Below, one piece after another: positions 31,150 through 43,461 of a DNA stretch of 64,000 bases. Each line of letters starts with the position of its first letter. Within the stretch, counting starts at the first letter, position 1. The notes under the pieces were generated by a model. That model saw only the letters and a program-made list of their open reading frames with translations. It did not search any database and was not told the origin of the DNA. This stretch comes from Notamacropus eugenii. Its lineage: Eukaryota > Chordata > Mammalia > Diprotodontia > Macropodidae. The DNA lies in NCBI RefSeq assembly GCF_028372415.1, contig NC_092875.1, positions 56,904,919-56,968,918 on the forward strand, given 5' to 3'. The translations under genes and the position numbers were made by a program.

Positions 31150-33710
31150 TAAAAGACATACAAAGTCCTTTGGGGATGAAGGAAGGATAACAACTTTCTT
31201 CACATTCTTCTTTCTAACAAGGTTCCCCAGAATTTTAATCAGACCCTGGGGAAGTCTTTAAGAAGTTGGACCGATCAAAAGAAATTGATGGCAGGCCTCC
31301 TGAGAAGAGTCTTCTTGCCTTCTAATTTAGAATCTCTGGCAAACAGTGAGCTCTACAGAGTCTTCATCTCCCTCAGGCATGACCCCCATAAGACCCAAGC
31401 AAACAGGTAAGAGAAAACAAAAAGTCAAGGACCCATGGGACACCAGTTGTCTCTCCTAAAAACCACTGTTATCCATCTTCAGCATGGCTTAATGGGTCAA
31501 AGACAGGAAAATTGGCTTCTCTGAAGATGAGATACATTTGATATGCACAGAGACATTCAGGAGGAATCCAACATTGAAAGAATTACTTGTATCTAGACAC
31601 CAGAAAAAAAGGTATCCTGCTTTTCATTTCCCTGGAGCTCCTCAAGCTGTCACAACACTTAGGTGGTGCACTGACTAAAAGGGTCAGACCAACTCAAAAG
31701 GAAAAAAAAAATGCTTATTGAATTTTTGCTACTCTGCTGAGTGCTAAATAATCTAAACAAAATTCAGGAATACCTCGCTCATTCCAGCTCTTTGGAAAAC
31801 ACTGACCATCAAACCACAACCTTCTAAAAGGTATGTATTGTCCATATCCTATATGTATGTCCACACAGGTAAACTAAATTTGGTTCACAGGGAGTCAAGG
31901 ATAGTCATCTTTGCAGTATTGCTTACTAGGCTCCAAAGAAAACTGATTTCTCTCTGGAGGTGAGCAGGACAAAGGGTCACGAGTCTGCTCTAAGAAGGGG
32001 TACTAAACTAGAATTATATGCTTCTGCCCCACTAAATATTGCTGGGATGGTCTAGGAGCACAGCTTTTTTTTTTTTTAACATTCAAAAGCAACAAAACCA
32101 TTCACTTTCCTGGTCATCATTCCCTTAAGTAGAAGGGCAATCTAAGCTTATACAAGATGTTCAATGCTTTTTACACAAATGACCATCACAAATAGTAAAT
32201 ATCAAGTAAACCAATTTAGCCAAGCAGATGGCAGATTAGAGATGTTCTACAGATTACAATATACCAGAAAGTACAGAGTGAATAAGCTCTTTAAATGGGA
32301 TTGATTGGGTATATCAATCAATATGAGAGGGACCCGAGTCTTACCTATGGGGAAATTGCCTGAATTCTCTAAGGAGGCAAGTAGAAATAAGGAATGTGTT
32401 GAAGAACCAGTTATCCTTTACATACCTTCAAGAGATTTTTTTTTCTCTTCCTCCTCTCTGGTCCCTTGAAGATGAGTATGAGTATGTCTCTCTCAAAGCA
32501 GGACTGAAAAATGCCTCTTCTCTTACCAATTCCACCCCTCACACAGTCTCAGTTAGCACAGATTCATCATTCTCTCTACCAATTAGGAAAAACCTAATGT
32601 GAAATGTTCCAAAGTTGAAGTCTAAGTTACACTTCTACCATCTTCTATGACCAAACCAACAACCAGACCACACTATCTATACACTGCAGCAATAATGTTG
32701 CTACTACATTCCCCATAGTCAGAATTATTTATTGGCCCAGCTTACTTTTTGATACAGTCTGGAAAAAACTTCTAGCTTTTATGACTTAATCTCTCTCTGT
32801 TTAACATATTATCTATTCCCTAGCCATGCTCCTTCTTCCTATCTAATCCCTCCTCCCCTCTGTCTGGCAACACTCCCTTCTCCCAATATCTGGAAACTTC
32901 TGTTTCAAACTAAGGACTTCCTGATTTCTAGATGATTAATGTCTCCATTGCCTGTAACTTCAGGGATGGGAAACCAATCTAACCTCTCTCTCTTCCTTAT
33001 AAAACACCTGGAACAGTCTTGACTCCTGGGCTACCATTAGTCTCAAGATGATCAAGTTGTCCTTACGCTGGGGCAAGGATTCATGGATTTCAAGAATGCA
33101 AGTGAGAATGTGATATAGCCATACACTAAGTCCTGAAGATAGCCTTTTGCCTTAATCTGACCACTTTCAGCATCGATTGGAAGAGCTATTTCTTCTATAA
33201 ATCCCAGCAATGGACCCTAACACCCTTCACCACTGAATTCTGCTATAATTATTCCATGTATGTCTCCACCCCAAAATGGGCTGTTCTTCCCAGGTTAGGG
33301 ATTTAACCTTCAGCCCTTCCCATTGTTCATGCTATATATGACCAACCCTGAAACTGACTGACACCTTGATGAACTGGAGGCCACTACGAATACTTGCATA
33401 CCACTAAACATTATCAAAGATGCCTAGGCATTACTAGTTCACTATCACCAAACAATTAGAAAAATTCTTTCAGGAAATACTGCAGGTTTGCTATCCCTGC
33501 AGAAACTGGAGGAAAGACCCACTGCACCCTTCCTTGTAACCTAAGTGGTAAACCTATCTGAAACATATCTGTCCAGTGTTCCACCTGTTACTTTTCTATA
33601 AGTCCCATGTGTCTCAGAACTCACCCACCCATCTTGCTACTGCCTCTGGTGGTGATTGACAAACAATAATTGTTTGTGGTCAAGACAGCCCCACCCAACC
33701 ACCCATTCTG
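31150..33710. other. 2.5 kb without recognised gene or repeat
   Basis: No convincing exon, domain or repeat is visible. Short frames, such as one of 68 codons at 32396-32602, lack recognisable motifs. Much is probably decayed interspersed repeat beyond recognition by eye. Confidence 0.4.
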
Positions 33711-33711
33711 G

Positions 33712-34785
33712 AAAAAATTTGGAATTCTATGAAAAAGGTAGTTTAATTGCTCATACCCTTTGATTCAATAATCTCCACTAATGAGCATATACCACTACCA
33801 CCACCATCACCACAACCCCAAGGAAGTCAAAGACAGAAAAAAGAAGTCCATTATACAACAAAATATTTCTAACATCAATTTTTGTGGTGGCAAAGAATTA
33901 GAAACAAAATATATGACTATCAGTTTAATTAGTTTAATTAATTTGTGATAAATTAAAGCAATAGAACCCTAACCCTAAATAATAAAATAAAAAATATGGG
34001 AGGGAGTTATGTAAGACATGACAAATACAAGAAATCCAGAGTAGCATGGGAAGATTAAATTGAATTGAATTGTATAAACTGATTCAGAGTAAAATGAGAA
34101 GATCCAGCAGAACAATTTACAAAAGGCAGGCAGGCAAAAAGTTTTTATTAAGTGCTTACTACGCTAAGTGCAAGAAATGTGGATATGAACAAAAAAGGGG
34201 CAGACTCTGCCCCTAAGAAGTTTATATTTTAATAAGGGAAGACAATATATAAAAGGGAGTTGAAAAAGGTGGGGTAGGAGGGGGAGAATGTACCTGCATG
34301 AGGGCATGGTGGCAAGAACAGAGAGTCAGAAACCCTGCAAGGAGAAGAATCAAGGATGGCTGGGCTAGGTCCTTCACCAAAATGGAGGCCCTGGATGGAA
34401 TTTCCCAATGAGAGAAGGAAGCTGCAAAGGCAGAGGGATATTCCAGGGTGCAATGAATTCTGAGGCACATGACAAAGTCATAAGGATTATAATAATGGAA
34501 ATGAAAAGAACACTAAAGAAAAACCAAATTTCGAGTAATTGTAATGACCAATCTCTGTCCTAGAGAGAAAATAAGTTTGAAGTTCCTCTCAGGAGACAGG
34601 TAAAAGGCTACAGGTGGGCAAGTATTGCTTACATTCTCAGACATGTCATTGAAACACTTGTTTTTCTTGAGTGTTTATAAAAGAAGTTTCAATATTGGGT
34701 GTGAAGGGTGGAGGTGGGATTCCATATCCAGAAATAACTGATATAAAAATAAAAGACATTCAGAAAATATTTAACAAGAATATGT
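33712..34785 (+). repeat. L1 LINE 3' end interrupted by an old repeat
   Basis: L1 3' text (GGAATTCTATGAAAAAGGTA, CCAAGGAAGTCAAAGACAGA, TGTGGTGGCAAAGAATTAG) runs to about 34124. It resumes at 34480 with GTAATGACCAATCTCTGTCC and ends near AAAAGACATTCAGAAAATAT. The 34125-34475 insert is another repeat beginning GTTTTTATTAAGTGCTTACT. Confidence 0.7.
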
Positions 34786-34879
34786 GGTCAAAGGCAGGAC
34801 TTAGTGATGGTGGCACAAGTACAATACTGGGAATGATGTGAGGCAGATGATCAATCCATGTGAACTCTTTCCAGGAATC

Positions 34880-35080
34880 TAGAATTACCAGCTGTTTAGT
34901 CTGGAAAGGACCTAGAAGACCTAGTCCAATCCCTTCATATTACAGATTGAGGAACGTGAGACTTCTGGTGCTTAAGTGATTTACAAAAGATTGGGTAGTT
35001 AGAAAGTGGTAGAGCAAACATTTAAACACAGATCACCTGAGGTTCTAATCCCACAGCCTTGCTACAATGTCATACTGTTC
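34880..35080 (-). repeat. MIR-type SINE
   Basis: GGAAAGGACCTAGAAGACCT, TTCATATTACAGATTGAGGA and TTAAACACAGATCACCTGAG are in minus-strand MIR order. Confidence 0.6.
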
Positions 35081-35136
35081 CAAGACAGATCTTGGGAAGT
35101 TCTCCCTCATGTCCTGAATCTATTCCCCAGGAAGAT

Positions 35137-35284
35137 AGGAGATCTCTCTCCCTCTCCCTCTCCCTCTCCCTCTCCCTCTCCCTCTCCCTCTCCCTCTCCC
35201 TCTCCCTCTCCTCTCCCTCTCCCTCTCCCTCTCCCTCTCCCTCTCCCTCTCCCTCTCCCTCTCCCTCTCCCTCTCCCTCTCCCT

Positions 35285-35368
<84 letters not shown>
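35137..35368 (+). repeat. (TCTCCC)n / (CT)n microsatellite
   Basis: About 25 units of a CTCCCT hexamer are followed by about 65 bp of pure CT with short breaks. It is open in many frames (Ser-Pro or Arg-Glu dipeptides), all spurious. Confidence 0.97.
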
Positions 35369-35370
<2 letters not shown>

Positions 35371-35384
35371 TACATCCCTCACTG

Positions 35385-35667
35385 TCCCACTCCAAATCTG
35401 CCCACTCCCTGCATTCTGGAACACTTGCTCCATAATCAATACATTTCTTTCATCTTAACTTTGTCCTTTCTCACTCTCCATCTTCTAGTGAAACCTGGCT
35501 CCCTACTAATGACACTGCATTCCTGGCTGTTATTTCCAGTACTGATTGCATTTTCAGTCATACTCTTGACTCATTGGCCATGGTCAAAATACTCCTCTTT
35601 CCTTATTGCCACTTTCAGATTATTCCTCTACCACCATTCCTTAGTAATTTTTGTTCTTTTGAGGTTC
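35385..35667 (+). repeat. L2 LINE ORF piece
   Basis: CTTCTAGTGAAACCTGGCTC and GACACTGCATTCCTGGCTG are characteristic of the L2 ORF. It continues after the LTR at 36223. Confidence 0.65.
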
Positions 35668-36222
35668 TGTAGCAGCAAGCATCCTGACACATCCATGATG
35701 ACCTGCTAGTATAGGTTCTTAGATCTGCTTTGCTAAAGGGAAAGCAGCTTTTGAGGGGTCAACAATCTTCTTTAATCACATATACCAACAGAGAAAACAC
35801 AAGCAGAGAAATAAAGACCAACAGATAGGACTTCTAACAGTCTTACCATAAGCAACATATACATCACAGATCAACAGATAGATCCAACTGTCTGACCGTT
35901 ACATACATAGTTATTAGAGAAAAAAACACCAACATCTGGGTTTTCAAAGCCGGGGGGCTCCTTAATGTCTACCAAGAGTCTCATCTGGCACATGAACCTT
36001 CTTCCAAACAGTAAGCCCCAAAGCAAAACCTCATGTCAAAGTATATATACACTTTTCAGAGCCAGAGGGCATCATAACCCTGGTGACCAAGTGCCTCATT
36101 AGAAATTAACAAAAGGTGTGGAACTTCCTAAAAAATTAGCCTCCTCTAATCAAGCTTCCCTTCATGTGTTTCACCTGAGGCCTATTAATGGGCAGGGAAG
36201 ATCTTTAACTCTCAACATTACA
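35668..36222 (-). mobile_element. Solo LTR, copy 2, with 5-bp target duplication (fossil)
   Basis: The 555-bp element begins TG and ends CA in both readings. It is flanked by GGTTC at 35663-35667 and 36223-36227. It has TATA-like and U5-like segments matching the copy at 28.6 kb. It interrupts an L2 copy. No internal retroviral genes remain. Confidence 0.85.
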
Positions 36223-37660
36223 GGTTCATGTTATCCAAATCTGTCACCCAACCTAGATCTGGGAGACCTTTACTGACCTCTAGGAAATTCTTCTTCCTTC
36301 TTCAATGAGTTCAGTGTCTGGCTCACCATTTTTTTCTTTACTACAATTCCTACCCTCATACTAACGAACTTCAACATAAATATTCATAATCCCTCAAAAG
36401 CACTAACCTCACTGTTCCTCAATGTATTCACTTCCTATGACCTTCTCAGTCCCACTATGACCACTCCACTAATCTGAGCAAAGAGATAATCATATCCTTG
36501 ATCTTACAATCACCCACAATTGTTCTGCTTTCATGTTCATAAACTGAAATACCTTTTCCCTTTCAAAATCTTTTATCAATCCATATTCTCTTATGTCTTA
36601 TGACCCTTAACCCTGTTCTTTGCTCTTACAACAATCTCCAGCCCCTTTATCTCTCAGGTCTTCCACAAGTTATCACCTCTGTACTAGTTACATTGTCCTT
36701 TCTTTCCTATCTCAACCCCTTGGTAAATCATTTCAACTCTACACTGTCCTCTACACTTGAATCTCTTGCCCCTTCATCCTATTGCTACTCATGCCTTATG
36801 AAACCTAACATCAAAATGATTTGATTACTCCCATTCCATAGCCCACACACCAGTCTCCATATCTATTCATCTACTGTTGAATAAAGATTGGGTCCACTAC
36901 AAGTTTATATTACATAATCCCAAAGAGGCCTTCATTTCATCAAGACAGTCCTTTTACACCTCCCAAAGATTCATTATTCCACTTTCCACAGAGGTTTTCC
37001 AAATGAGCACCTGTTTCCCCTCACCGTAAGCTGAAGACTTCACTTTACATTTCACTACTTCACCAAAAGAATTTAGGCCATTTGCTGAGAACCCTTTCTC
37101 CTCTCCTCCTTGTCTCTCTTCCCTCCCTCCTACCTTCCATGGTTTCTGTAGAATCCTCGAAGATAATGTTTGTAAAAGCACTTAATGCAGTACCTTGGTA
37201 TTGTACAGTAGGTGCTTAATAAACGCCCACTTCCTTCCTTCATAACACTGAAGGATCATCTCCCACCTATCTTACATGAAGAGGTGGTCCTTTTCCTTGC
37301 CAAGGAAAACCCCTTGATATGTACCATGGTCTCATCTTCTCCAGCAAATTACCCCACTGTCATTCTCTTATTTTCCATCTTTCCCTGTTTAATGACTCCT
37401 TCCCTGCTGCCTACACATATGCTCGTGTCTTCCCCATCCTTAAAAAACTCTCACTTGATCTAACCAATGCCATTCATTTACATCCTGCATCTCTCTTCCC
37501 TTTCTTGGCTAAATTCCTTTAAATAAACCTACTTACTCTATATGCTTCCTCTTATTCTCCCATACTCAATTTTAAGTATTAAGCAAGTTGTCTTCTGACC
37601 ATAATTCAACTGAAACTGTTCTCTCCAAATTTATCAATGACCTTTTAGTTGTAAAAATTG
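36223..37660 (+). repeat. L2 LINE ORF region, eroded
   Basis: L2-like cues include TTACTGACCTCTAGGAAATT near the left and AAAAACTCTCACTTGATC near 37440. CAACTGAAACTGTTCTCTCC followed by ATTTATCAATGACCTTTTAG lies near 37600. It is heavily diverged, and other small repeats are probably mixed in (e.g. an L2-tail-like segment at 37165-37225). Confidence 0.55.
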
Positions 37661-37669
37661 AATAGCCTT

Positions 37670-38780
37670 CTGATTTTTTCACTTTAATTTTTTTAGTTAA
37701 CAAAAATCTATTTTATCTACCTCCCTCTTCCCCCTACCATTGAAAAAATAAAAAAAGATAGTTGAATTTTCCCCTAGCAAACAGCAAGGCTGCAAACTTT
37801 CAGTCTATTCTTTCTCCTTCAGTGGCTGTGCCAAGTGTCTTCAAACAGGCAGGCAAGTAAAAACCCACTTTGGTTGTATTCTGAATTTAAGGTAGGAGAT
37901 GATATAAAATATAGTCCCAAAACATCAGAGAAATTATTTAAATCTGCCCCCACCCTACATCTAAGACTTTCCCCTCTCAGTCAAATACTACCACCCCCTG
38001 ACATTTTCACAATTAGTATTCTCTGGTCTATTAATTTATTAGAAACCACCAAGATGAAAAGAAATTAGTTAAATGTTCCCCCACTAAGTGTTCTACTCAA
38101 ACATTTCCCCAAACTACTCTTGACTTCCCTCCTGAAGCAGTTGTATCCAGAGATGTGGGAGATGGGGCTCAGCTTAGGATCCCAGAGCTAATTTGGGTAG
38201 GAGGATACCTCAGAGTTTAAAATGGATAGCAGAGGAAGCATGGGGAAAGAGATCACTCTCCTAGCCCAAGCTCACTCTTCTTCCAGTCTTCCCAATAATT
38301 GATTGACTGGCACTTTGGATACCCTCTATCCAGTCCCCTGCTTCCATTTCCACTTTGATCTGGTTCCTTCTTCCACTGGTCCCATTCATAACAGTCAGGG
38401 CTTAAGTCATGACTACTGTTATCTCACAATCAGGCCTCAGCAATTCCACCACTAGTTCTAGTGGCAACATAGAGGTATAAATAGTGGATACTAACAGAGC
38501 ACAGATCCTACAAATTTGCCACTATCCATTGACATAATAGAAAAAGAGCCCTGAGTCCAAGTGTGGCAATTTTTCCTATCTTCTTCAGCCAAATTATTAA
38601 CAGGAAGTCTCTCTAGCTTGGAAACCTATGATATTGATTCCCTGAATCAATGCTCACTTGGTTGCAAAGAAGGAAGAGAACTTGAGTCTACCCATAGCCA
38701 CTCTGTTCCTTCTTGTATGACTGACAAAAAGTCATTCTCAATGGCAAAGAAAGAGATAAGAGGAGAATACTGGAAGCATT
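37670..38780. other. Unassigned sequence
   Basis: No gene or repeat is recognised with confidence between the L2 block and the GACA/GATA microsatellite. Confidence 0.4.
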
Positions 38781-38786
38781 TCAGAC

Positions 38787-38885
<99 letters not shown>
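38781..38885 (+). repeat. (GACA)n(GATA)n microsatellite
   Basis: A run of AGAC tetramers (about 38796-38843) passes directly into a run of AGAT tetramers (to about 38884), with one short AGAT start. It is a compound tetranucleotide array. Confidence 0.97.
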
Positions 38886-39109
38886 GACATAAATATATAT
38901 ATCCCAAAGTCTCAGAAATCTATTTTCCCCCCTTTGAAACTAACAAGGTTTTCCTTATCTTCCAGCAGAGGTGAAATGCTCACTACATTAAAAATGCTTT
39001 ACCAATGTGGTATCATTGTATTCATATATCATATATAGTAGCATTTTGATTTTCCCTAGGCTCAAAATATTCTAGACTCTTCAGTCTAGTGACAGTGGAC
39101 TCCTGGCTG

Positions 39110-39465
39110 TTCCATGATCAGCACACTCTATCTCTTGACTCTGAGCATTTTCTCCGTCTGTCCCCCCATTCCTAGAATGCTCTCCCTCTTCCTCTCCAAC
39201 TTTGGAATCCCCTAATTTCCTTTAAGTCCCAATTAAAATCCCATCTTCAACAGGAAGCCTTCCCCAACCTCTCTTAATTCTATCATCTTCCCTCTGTTAA
39301 TTTCCTATTTATCCTGTATATAGCTTGCTTTGTCTATATTTGTTTGCATGTTGTCTCCCCCATTAGATTATACCCTCCTTGAGGTCAGGAACTGTCTTTT
39401 GCTTCTTTTTGTATCCCCAGCACTTAGCACAGTTCCTGGCACATAGTAGGTACTTAATAAATTTC
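39110..39465 (+). repeat. L2 LINE 3' end
   Basis: CCCATTCCTAGAATGCTCTC, AACAGGAAGCCTTCCCCAAC, CTCCTTGAGGTCAGGAACTG, and GGCACATAGTAGGTACTTAA followed by an AATAAA-containing end. This is well preserved. Confidence 0.9.
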
Positions 39466-39569
39466 AATTATTTGATTGATTCATCTACTAAATCTACTAA
39501 AAAGATTGGTCTACCTAAAATTATGGCACAAGATGCCACATCAATGTTCTTACCTTTATAAGTTAGCCA

Positions 39570-39700
39570 AAGGAAATGATTATTCATAATTATATATATA
39601 ATATTATATACATATTATATGTATATATTATATATAGTTATAATAATTAAATGATTAATTCAAATTAAAGGTATTTAATGAAATAACAAGAAATAATTAA
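39570..39700 (+). repeat. AT-rich low-complexity tract
   Basis: Alternating TA/AT with ATATATTATATATAG motifs. No other content. Confidence 0.8.
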
Positions 39701-39764
39701 ACATTTCTCCCATCAGCCTGGGGCATATTCTCATAAATACACAGTTCAATTCAATTTTCAATTC

Positions 39765-40390
39765 TGTTATACTCAACAAGCATTAACTGAGCATATACTA
39801 TGTCCTGGGCAGTAAGGATTCAATGATAAAAAACAAGACAGCCCCTACCCTCAAGGAGTTTGAATTCTGCAAACACCATCCATGTGAAGAATGGAGATAG
39901 ATGTGCGAAATACACATAAAGGGGCGTATCTGTAGAAAAATATATGACCAGGGCTTATGCAAGGAGTGCAACATGTATGACCATGATACATGCATCAAAA
40001 GCCATATACATAGAAAACTCATGATGAAGACACACACATGTTGAGGGGCACTTCACACCTCAAGGCCACTGATGGTCTTTTGGTGATGTCAACACACTAC
40101 CCCCGCTAGTCCTTCACTCTACTGGTGCTCTGTGGTATGAATTCTCTCTGGGATGTATTACCTCTGCCAGTCTTGAACTCTGCTGCGTATTGCTCCCTGG
40201 TCCCATCTTTGCTACCAGCCACAGCTGCATTGGGCATGAAGTTTTAGGATTTTTCTCTGGCTCTAGCTTATGGTTTCAACTGGAAAGGTACTATTTCCTC
40301 ACAGGCAGTCAACAAGCATTTATGAAGTATCTACTAGGTGCCAAACATTGTGCCAAGTACTGGGGAGACAAAGAAAAGACAAAAAGAAAA
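39765..40390. repeat. Two pieces of the old interspersed repeat
   Basis: CAAGCATTAACTGAGCATAT and CCTACCCTCAAGGAGTTTGA lie near 39777-39865. CAACAAGCATTTATGAAGTA with GTGCCAAGTACTGGGGAGAC lies at 40309-40370. The sequence between them is unassigned. Confidence 0.5.
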
Positions 40391-41944
40391 TAGTCTGTGG
40401 AAAGTGGCCTAGCAGATCTAAAACTGTATTATAAAGTAGCAATCATCAAAACTACTTGGTACTTGCTAAGACATAGAGTGGTGGATCAATGCAATAGGTT
40501 AGGCACATAAGACACAGTAGTCAATGACTATGGTAATCTACTGTTTGATAAACCCAAGGACTCCAGCTTCTAGGATAAGAATTCACTATTTGACAAAAAT
40601 TGCTGGGAAAACTGGAAAACATTATGGCAGAAACTAGGCATAGACCAATATCTTATACCATATACCAAGACAAAGTCAAAATGGGCACATGATTTGGACA
40701 TAAAGGGTGAAACTATAAGCAAACTAGGAGAGTAAAGTATAGTTTACCTGTCAGATCTATGGAGAAGAGAATAATTTATGAACAAACAAGAGATTAAGAG
40801 CATTATGAAATGCAAAATGGATAATTTTAATTACATTAAATTAAAAAAGTTTTGCACAAACAAAGTCAATGAAACCAAGATTAGAAGGGAAGCAGAAAAA
40901 TGGGAAACAATTTTTACAGCCAGTGTCTCTGATAAAGTCCTCATTTGTAAAAAATATATATATCTATAAGAATACAAATCATTCCTAAATACTCAAAGGA
41001 TATGAACAAGCAATTTTCAGATGAAGAAATTAAAGCTATCCATATCATATGAAAAAATACTCTGAATCACTATTGATTAGAGAAATGAAAATTAAAACAA
41101 CTCTGTGCCTACTATATACCAATGAGGTTCCACATCACACCTATCAGATTGGTTAACATGACAAAACAGGAAGATGATAAATGTTGGAGAAGATATGGGA
41201 AAATTGGAACACTAATGCATTGTTGGTGGAGTTGTGAACTGATCCAGCCATTCTGGAGAGCAATTTGGAACTATGCCCAAAGAGTTATAAAACTGTGCAT
41301 ACCCTTTGGATCCAGCAATACAACTACTAGGTCTGTATCCCAAAGAAATCCTTAAAAAGGAAAAGGACCCACATGTACAAAAATATTTATAGCAGCTCTG
41401 TTTGTGGTGGCCAAGAATTGGAAATTGAAGGGATGCTCATCAAATGAGGAATGGCTGAACAAATTGTGTAATATAGAGGTCATGGAATAGAATTATTCCC
41501 TAAGAAATAGTGAGCAGGTAGATTTCAGAAAAACCTGGAAAGACTCACAGGAACTGATGCTAAGTGAAATGAACAGAACAAGGATAATATTGTACACAGT
41601 AACAACGCTGTGTGATGACTGACTTTGTTAGCCTTAGCTCTTCTCAGCAATGCAATAATCTAAGACAATTCCAAAAGACTCATGATGGAAAATGCTACCT
41701 ATATGCATAGAAAGAACTATGGAGTCTGAATGCAGATTGAAGCATATTATTTTTCCTCTTTTTTTTGTTGTTTTTTATGTGTTCTTTCTCATGGTTTTTC
41801 CCTTTTGTTCTGATTCTTCTCTCACAATATGACTAATGTGGAAATATGTTTAATATGATCATACATGTATAGCCTATATCAGATTGTATGCCATCTTGGG
41901 GAAGGGGGAATGAAAGGAGGGAGATTGCAGTCTAGGGGTAGTGG

Positions 41945-42175
41945 GAACCTCAAAATGCAAGGGTACAAAGTACAGGTCTGCCTCAAGAAAGAATTCGACC
42001 ATTCAAGCCTTCTTTCAGTCCAGGTACTGAGTTGATTACGACACTGATTGGGGTGGGCAGGATTCCTAATGAGTCTGTGCAATTTAATGGGAGTAAAATC
42101 AACACTTTTATATGGGAAGTCTGTGGGAAGATCTGGGTGTGATCTAGGAGTGGCAAGTAGCCTGGGGTGGTCCAA
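41945..42175. other. Unassigned insert piece inside L1
   Basis: This segment (AGAAAGAATTCGACCATTCA and neighbours) is part of the insertion interrupting the L1. It could be a fragment of an LTR, but I see no clear termini. Confidence 0.3.
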
Positions 42176-42720
42176 AGGTTGGTTGGTTGGTTGGTTGTTG
42201 TCCTTCATTCTCTAAGAGGACCAAAATGACATCACATGATAAAGTGAAATTTCACTGTGTACAACTGTGGCTGATCAGGCCAATACGAGCTTGGAATGCT
42301 CTACCATAGATTGGACACAAATAGTCCAAGTGAACATTTGGGGTGGTTACTGTAAATTTGCACATCCTGCATTTCCTTTGAATTGTTTCAATTCTGCTTT
42401 GCTCATAGACCACAGCACCTTCTCCTGTGCCAGTGTCTACCATGTCACACAATCAGTTCCAAATTTCCTGAGAGAAACCTTGAGAGTTTCTTGTATCACC
42501 TCTTCTGACCACCATGTGATTTCCTGCCCCATGAGAGTTCTCCAAAAAATAGTCTTTTTGGCTACATACATTTTGCATTAGAACAACGTGGCCAGCCCAT
42601 TGGAATTGTGCTCTCTGAAGCATAGGTTGAATGCTTGGCAGTTTAGTTCAAGTAAGGACTTCAGTGTCTGGTACCTTAACCAGACAGGTGATCTTCAGAA
42701 TCTTCTGAAGACAGAGGTAA
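42176..42720 (-). repeat. Zinc-finger LINE 3' part, copy 2
   Basis: The minus-strand frame reads RIETIQRKCRMCKFTVTTP and AFQARIGLISHSCTQ, the zinc-finger end of the same LINE as at 22.0 kb. The tail again is (ACCA)n-like (GGTTGGTTGGTTGGTTG on plus). It sits inside the L1 copy. Confidence 0.75.
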
Positions 42721-42969
42721 CAAAGAATGAAGGGCTGGGCTGGGTGAGGGCCACAGTGAAAGGACAGTTGAAAAGACTATCCTGGGATGAGTCCAATGCC
42801 TGCTTTTCTTTGGGGAGTTCCAGATACCATACCCTGTTGGGGGGAAAAATTTAGAACTCCAAATCTTATAAAAGCAAATGTCAAAAACTAAAAATTAATT
42901 ATTTTTTAAAAAATAAACAAATAAAGGGAGACAGTAAGACAATTGGATGTATAAATTCAGTTTAGGGTG

Positions 42970-43205
42970 AACTTAGCTTAGTTACCCCTTTCTTCAAGAA
43001 GCCTTTTCCAATCCCTTCAACTACTAGGGCACCCCCTCCTCAAACTACCTTCTTTTCCTTCTGTATATAATCTGTATATACTCATACTGTACATGGTTTC
43101 TCTTCCATTACAATGTAATCTCCTTCAGGAGAGTAGCTGTTTTACTTTGTCTTTCCCCAGCCCCTAGTACAGTGCCATACACAAGCCAATGGTTAATAAA
43201 AATTT
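42970..43205 (+). repeat. L2 LINE 3' end
   Basis: TTCAAGAAGCCTTTTCCAAT, CAATGTAATCTCCTTCAGGA and CTAGTACAGTGCCATACAC are in L2 order. Confidence 0.8.
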
Positions 43206-43224
43206 ATTGAAGAACAAAAAAAAA

Positions 43225-43410
43225 GAAAGAAATAGTTGCCCTCAGGAAGCTTATATTCTAACGGAGGAGCCAACATGGAAATAACTGCATATATATAAAA
43301 TATATTTTGAGATAATTGGAGAGGGGAAGGAGCTAGCAGCTTGGGGCATGGGAGAGAAACAAGAAGGAAAGGTAGGGTTTGAGCTGTCTTGGAGCAAATT
43401 ACCTATAAAA
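43225..43410 (+). repeat. Old interspersed repeat fragment
   Basis: GCCCTCAGGAAGCTTATATT, CTAACGGAGGAGCCAACATG and AGGTAGGGTTTGAGCTGTCT fit the old repeat also seen at 30.8 kb. Confidence 0.45.
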
Positions 43411-43461
43411 GAAGAAGCATGGTTCTACCATTCTTTCAGCTGAAAATACAGACACTTTTCT

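Larger units (their letters stand above)
40395..42925 (+). repeat. L1 LINE 3' half split by a 0.9 kb insertion
   Basis: The ORF2 C-terminal reading includes KIGTLMHCWWSCELIQPFW near 41200 and NYIKLKKFCTNKVNETKIRR near 40830, typical of L1. The 3' UTR runs to about 41940 and resumes at 42838 with AAAAATTTAGAACTCCAAAT and an A-rich end near 42925. The gap holds other elements. It is 5'-truncated and frame-broken. Confidence 0.85.

Noticed and set aside
33160-33310. Open stretch near 33.2 kb with a faint envelope-like look
   Set aside because: No conserved motif, no LTR pair around it and only a short frame, so it was not assigned.
33966-33978. Two CCCTAA telomere-like units
   Set aside because: Only two units in L1-derived AT-rich sequence; chance is sufficient.
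35006-35709. Long open frames rich in Ser-Pro or Arg-Glu
   Set aside because: They are produced by the CTCCCT/CT microsatellite and are open in several frames on both strands.
41122-41355. 77-codon frame with HCWWSCELIQPFW as a gene
   Set aside because: It is the C-terminal part of a decayed L1 ORF2.
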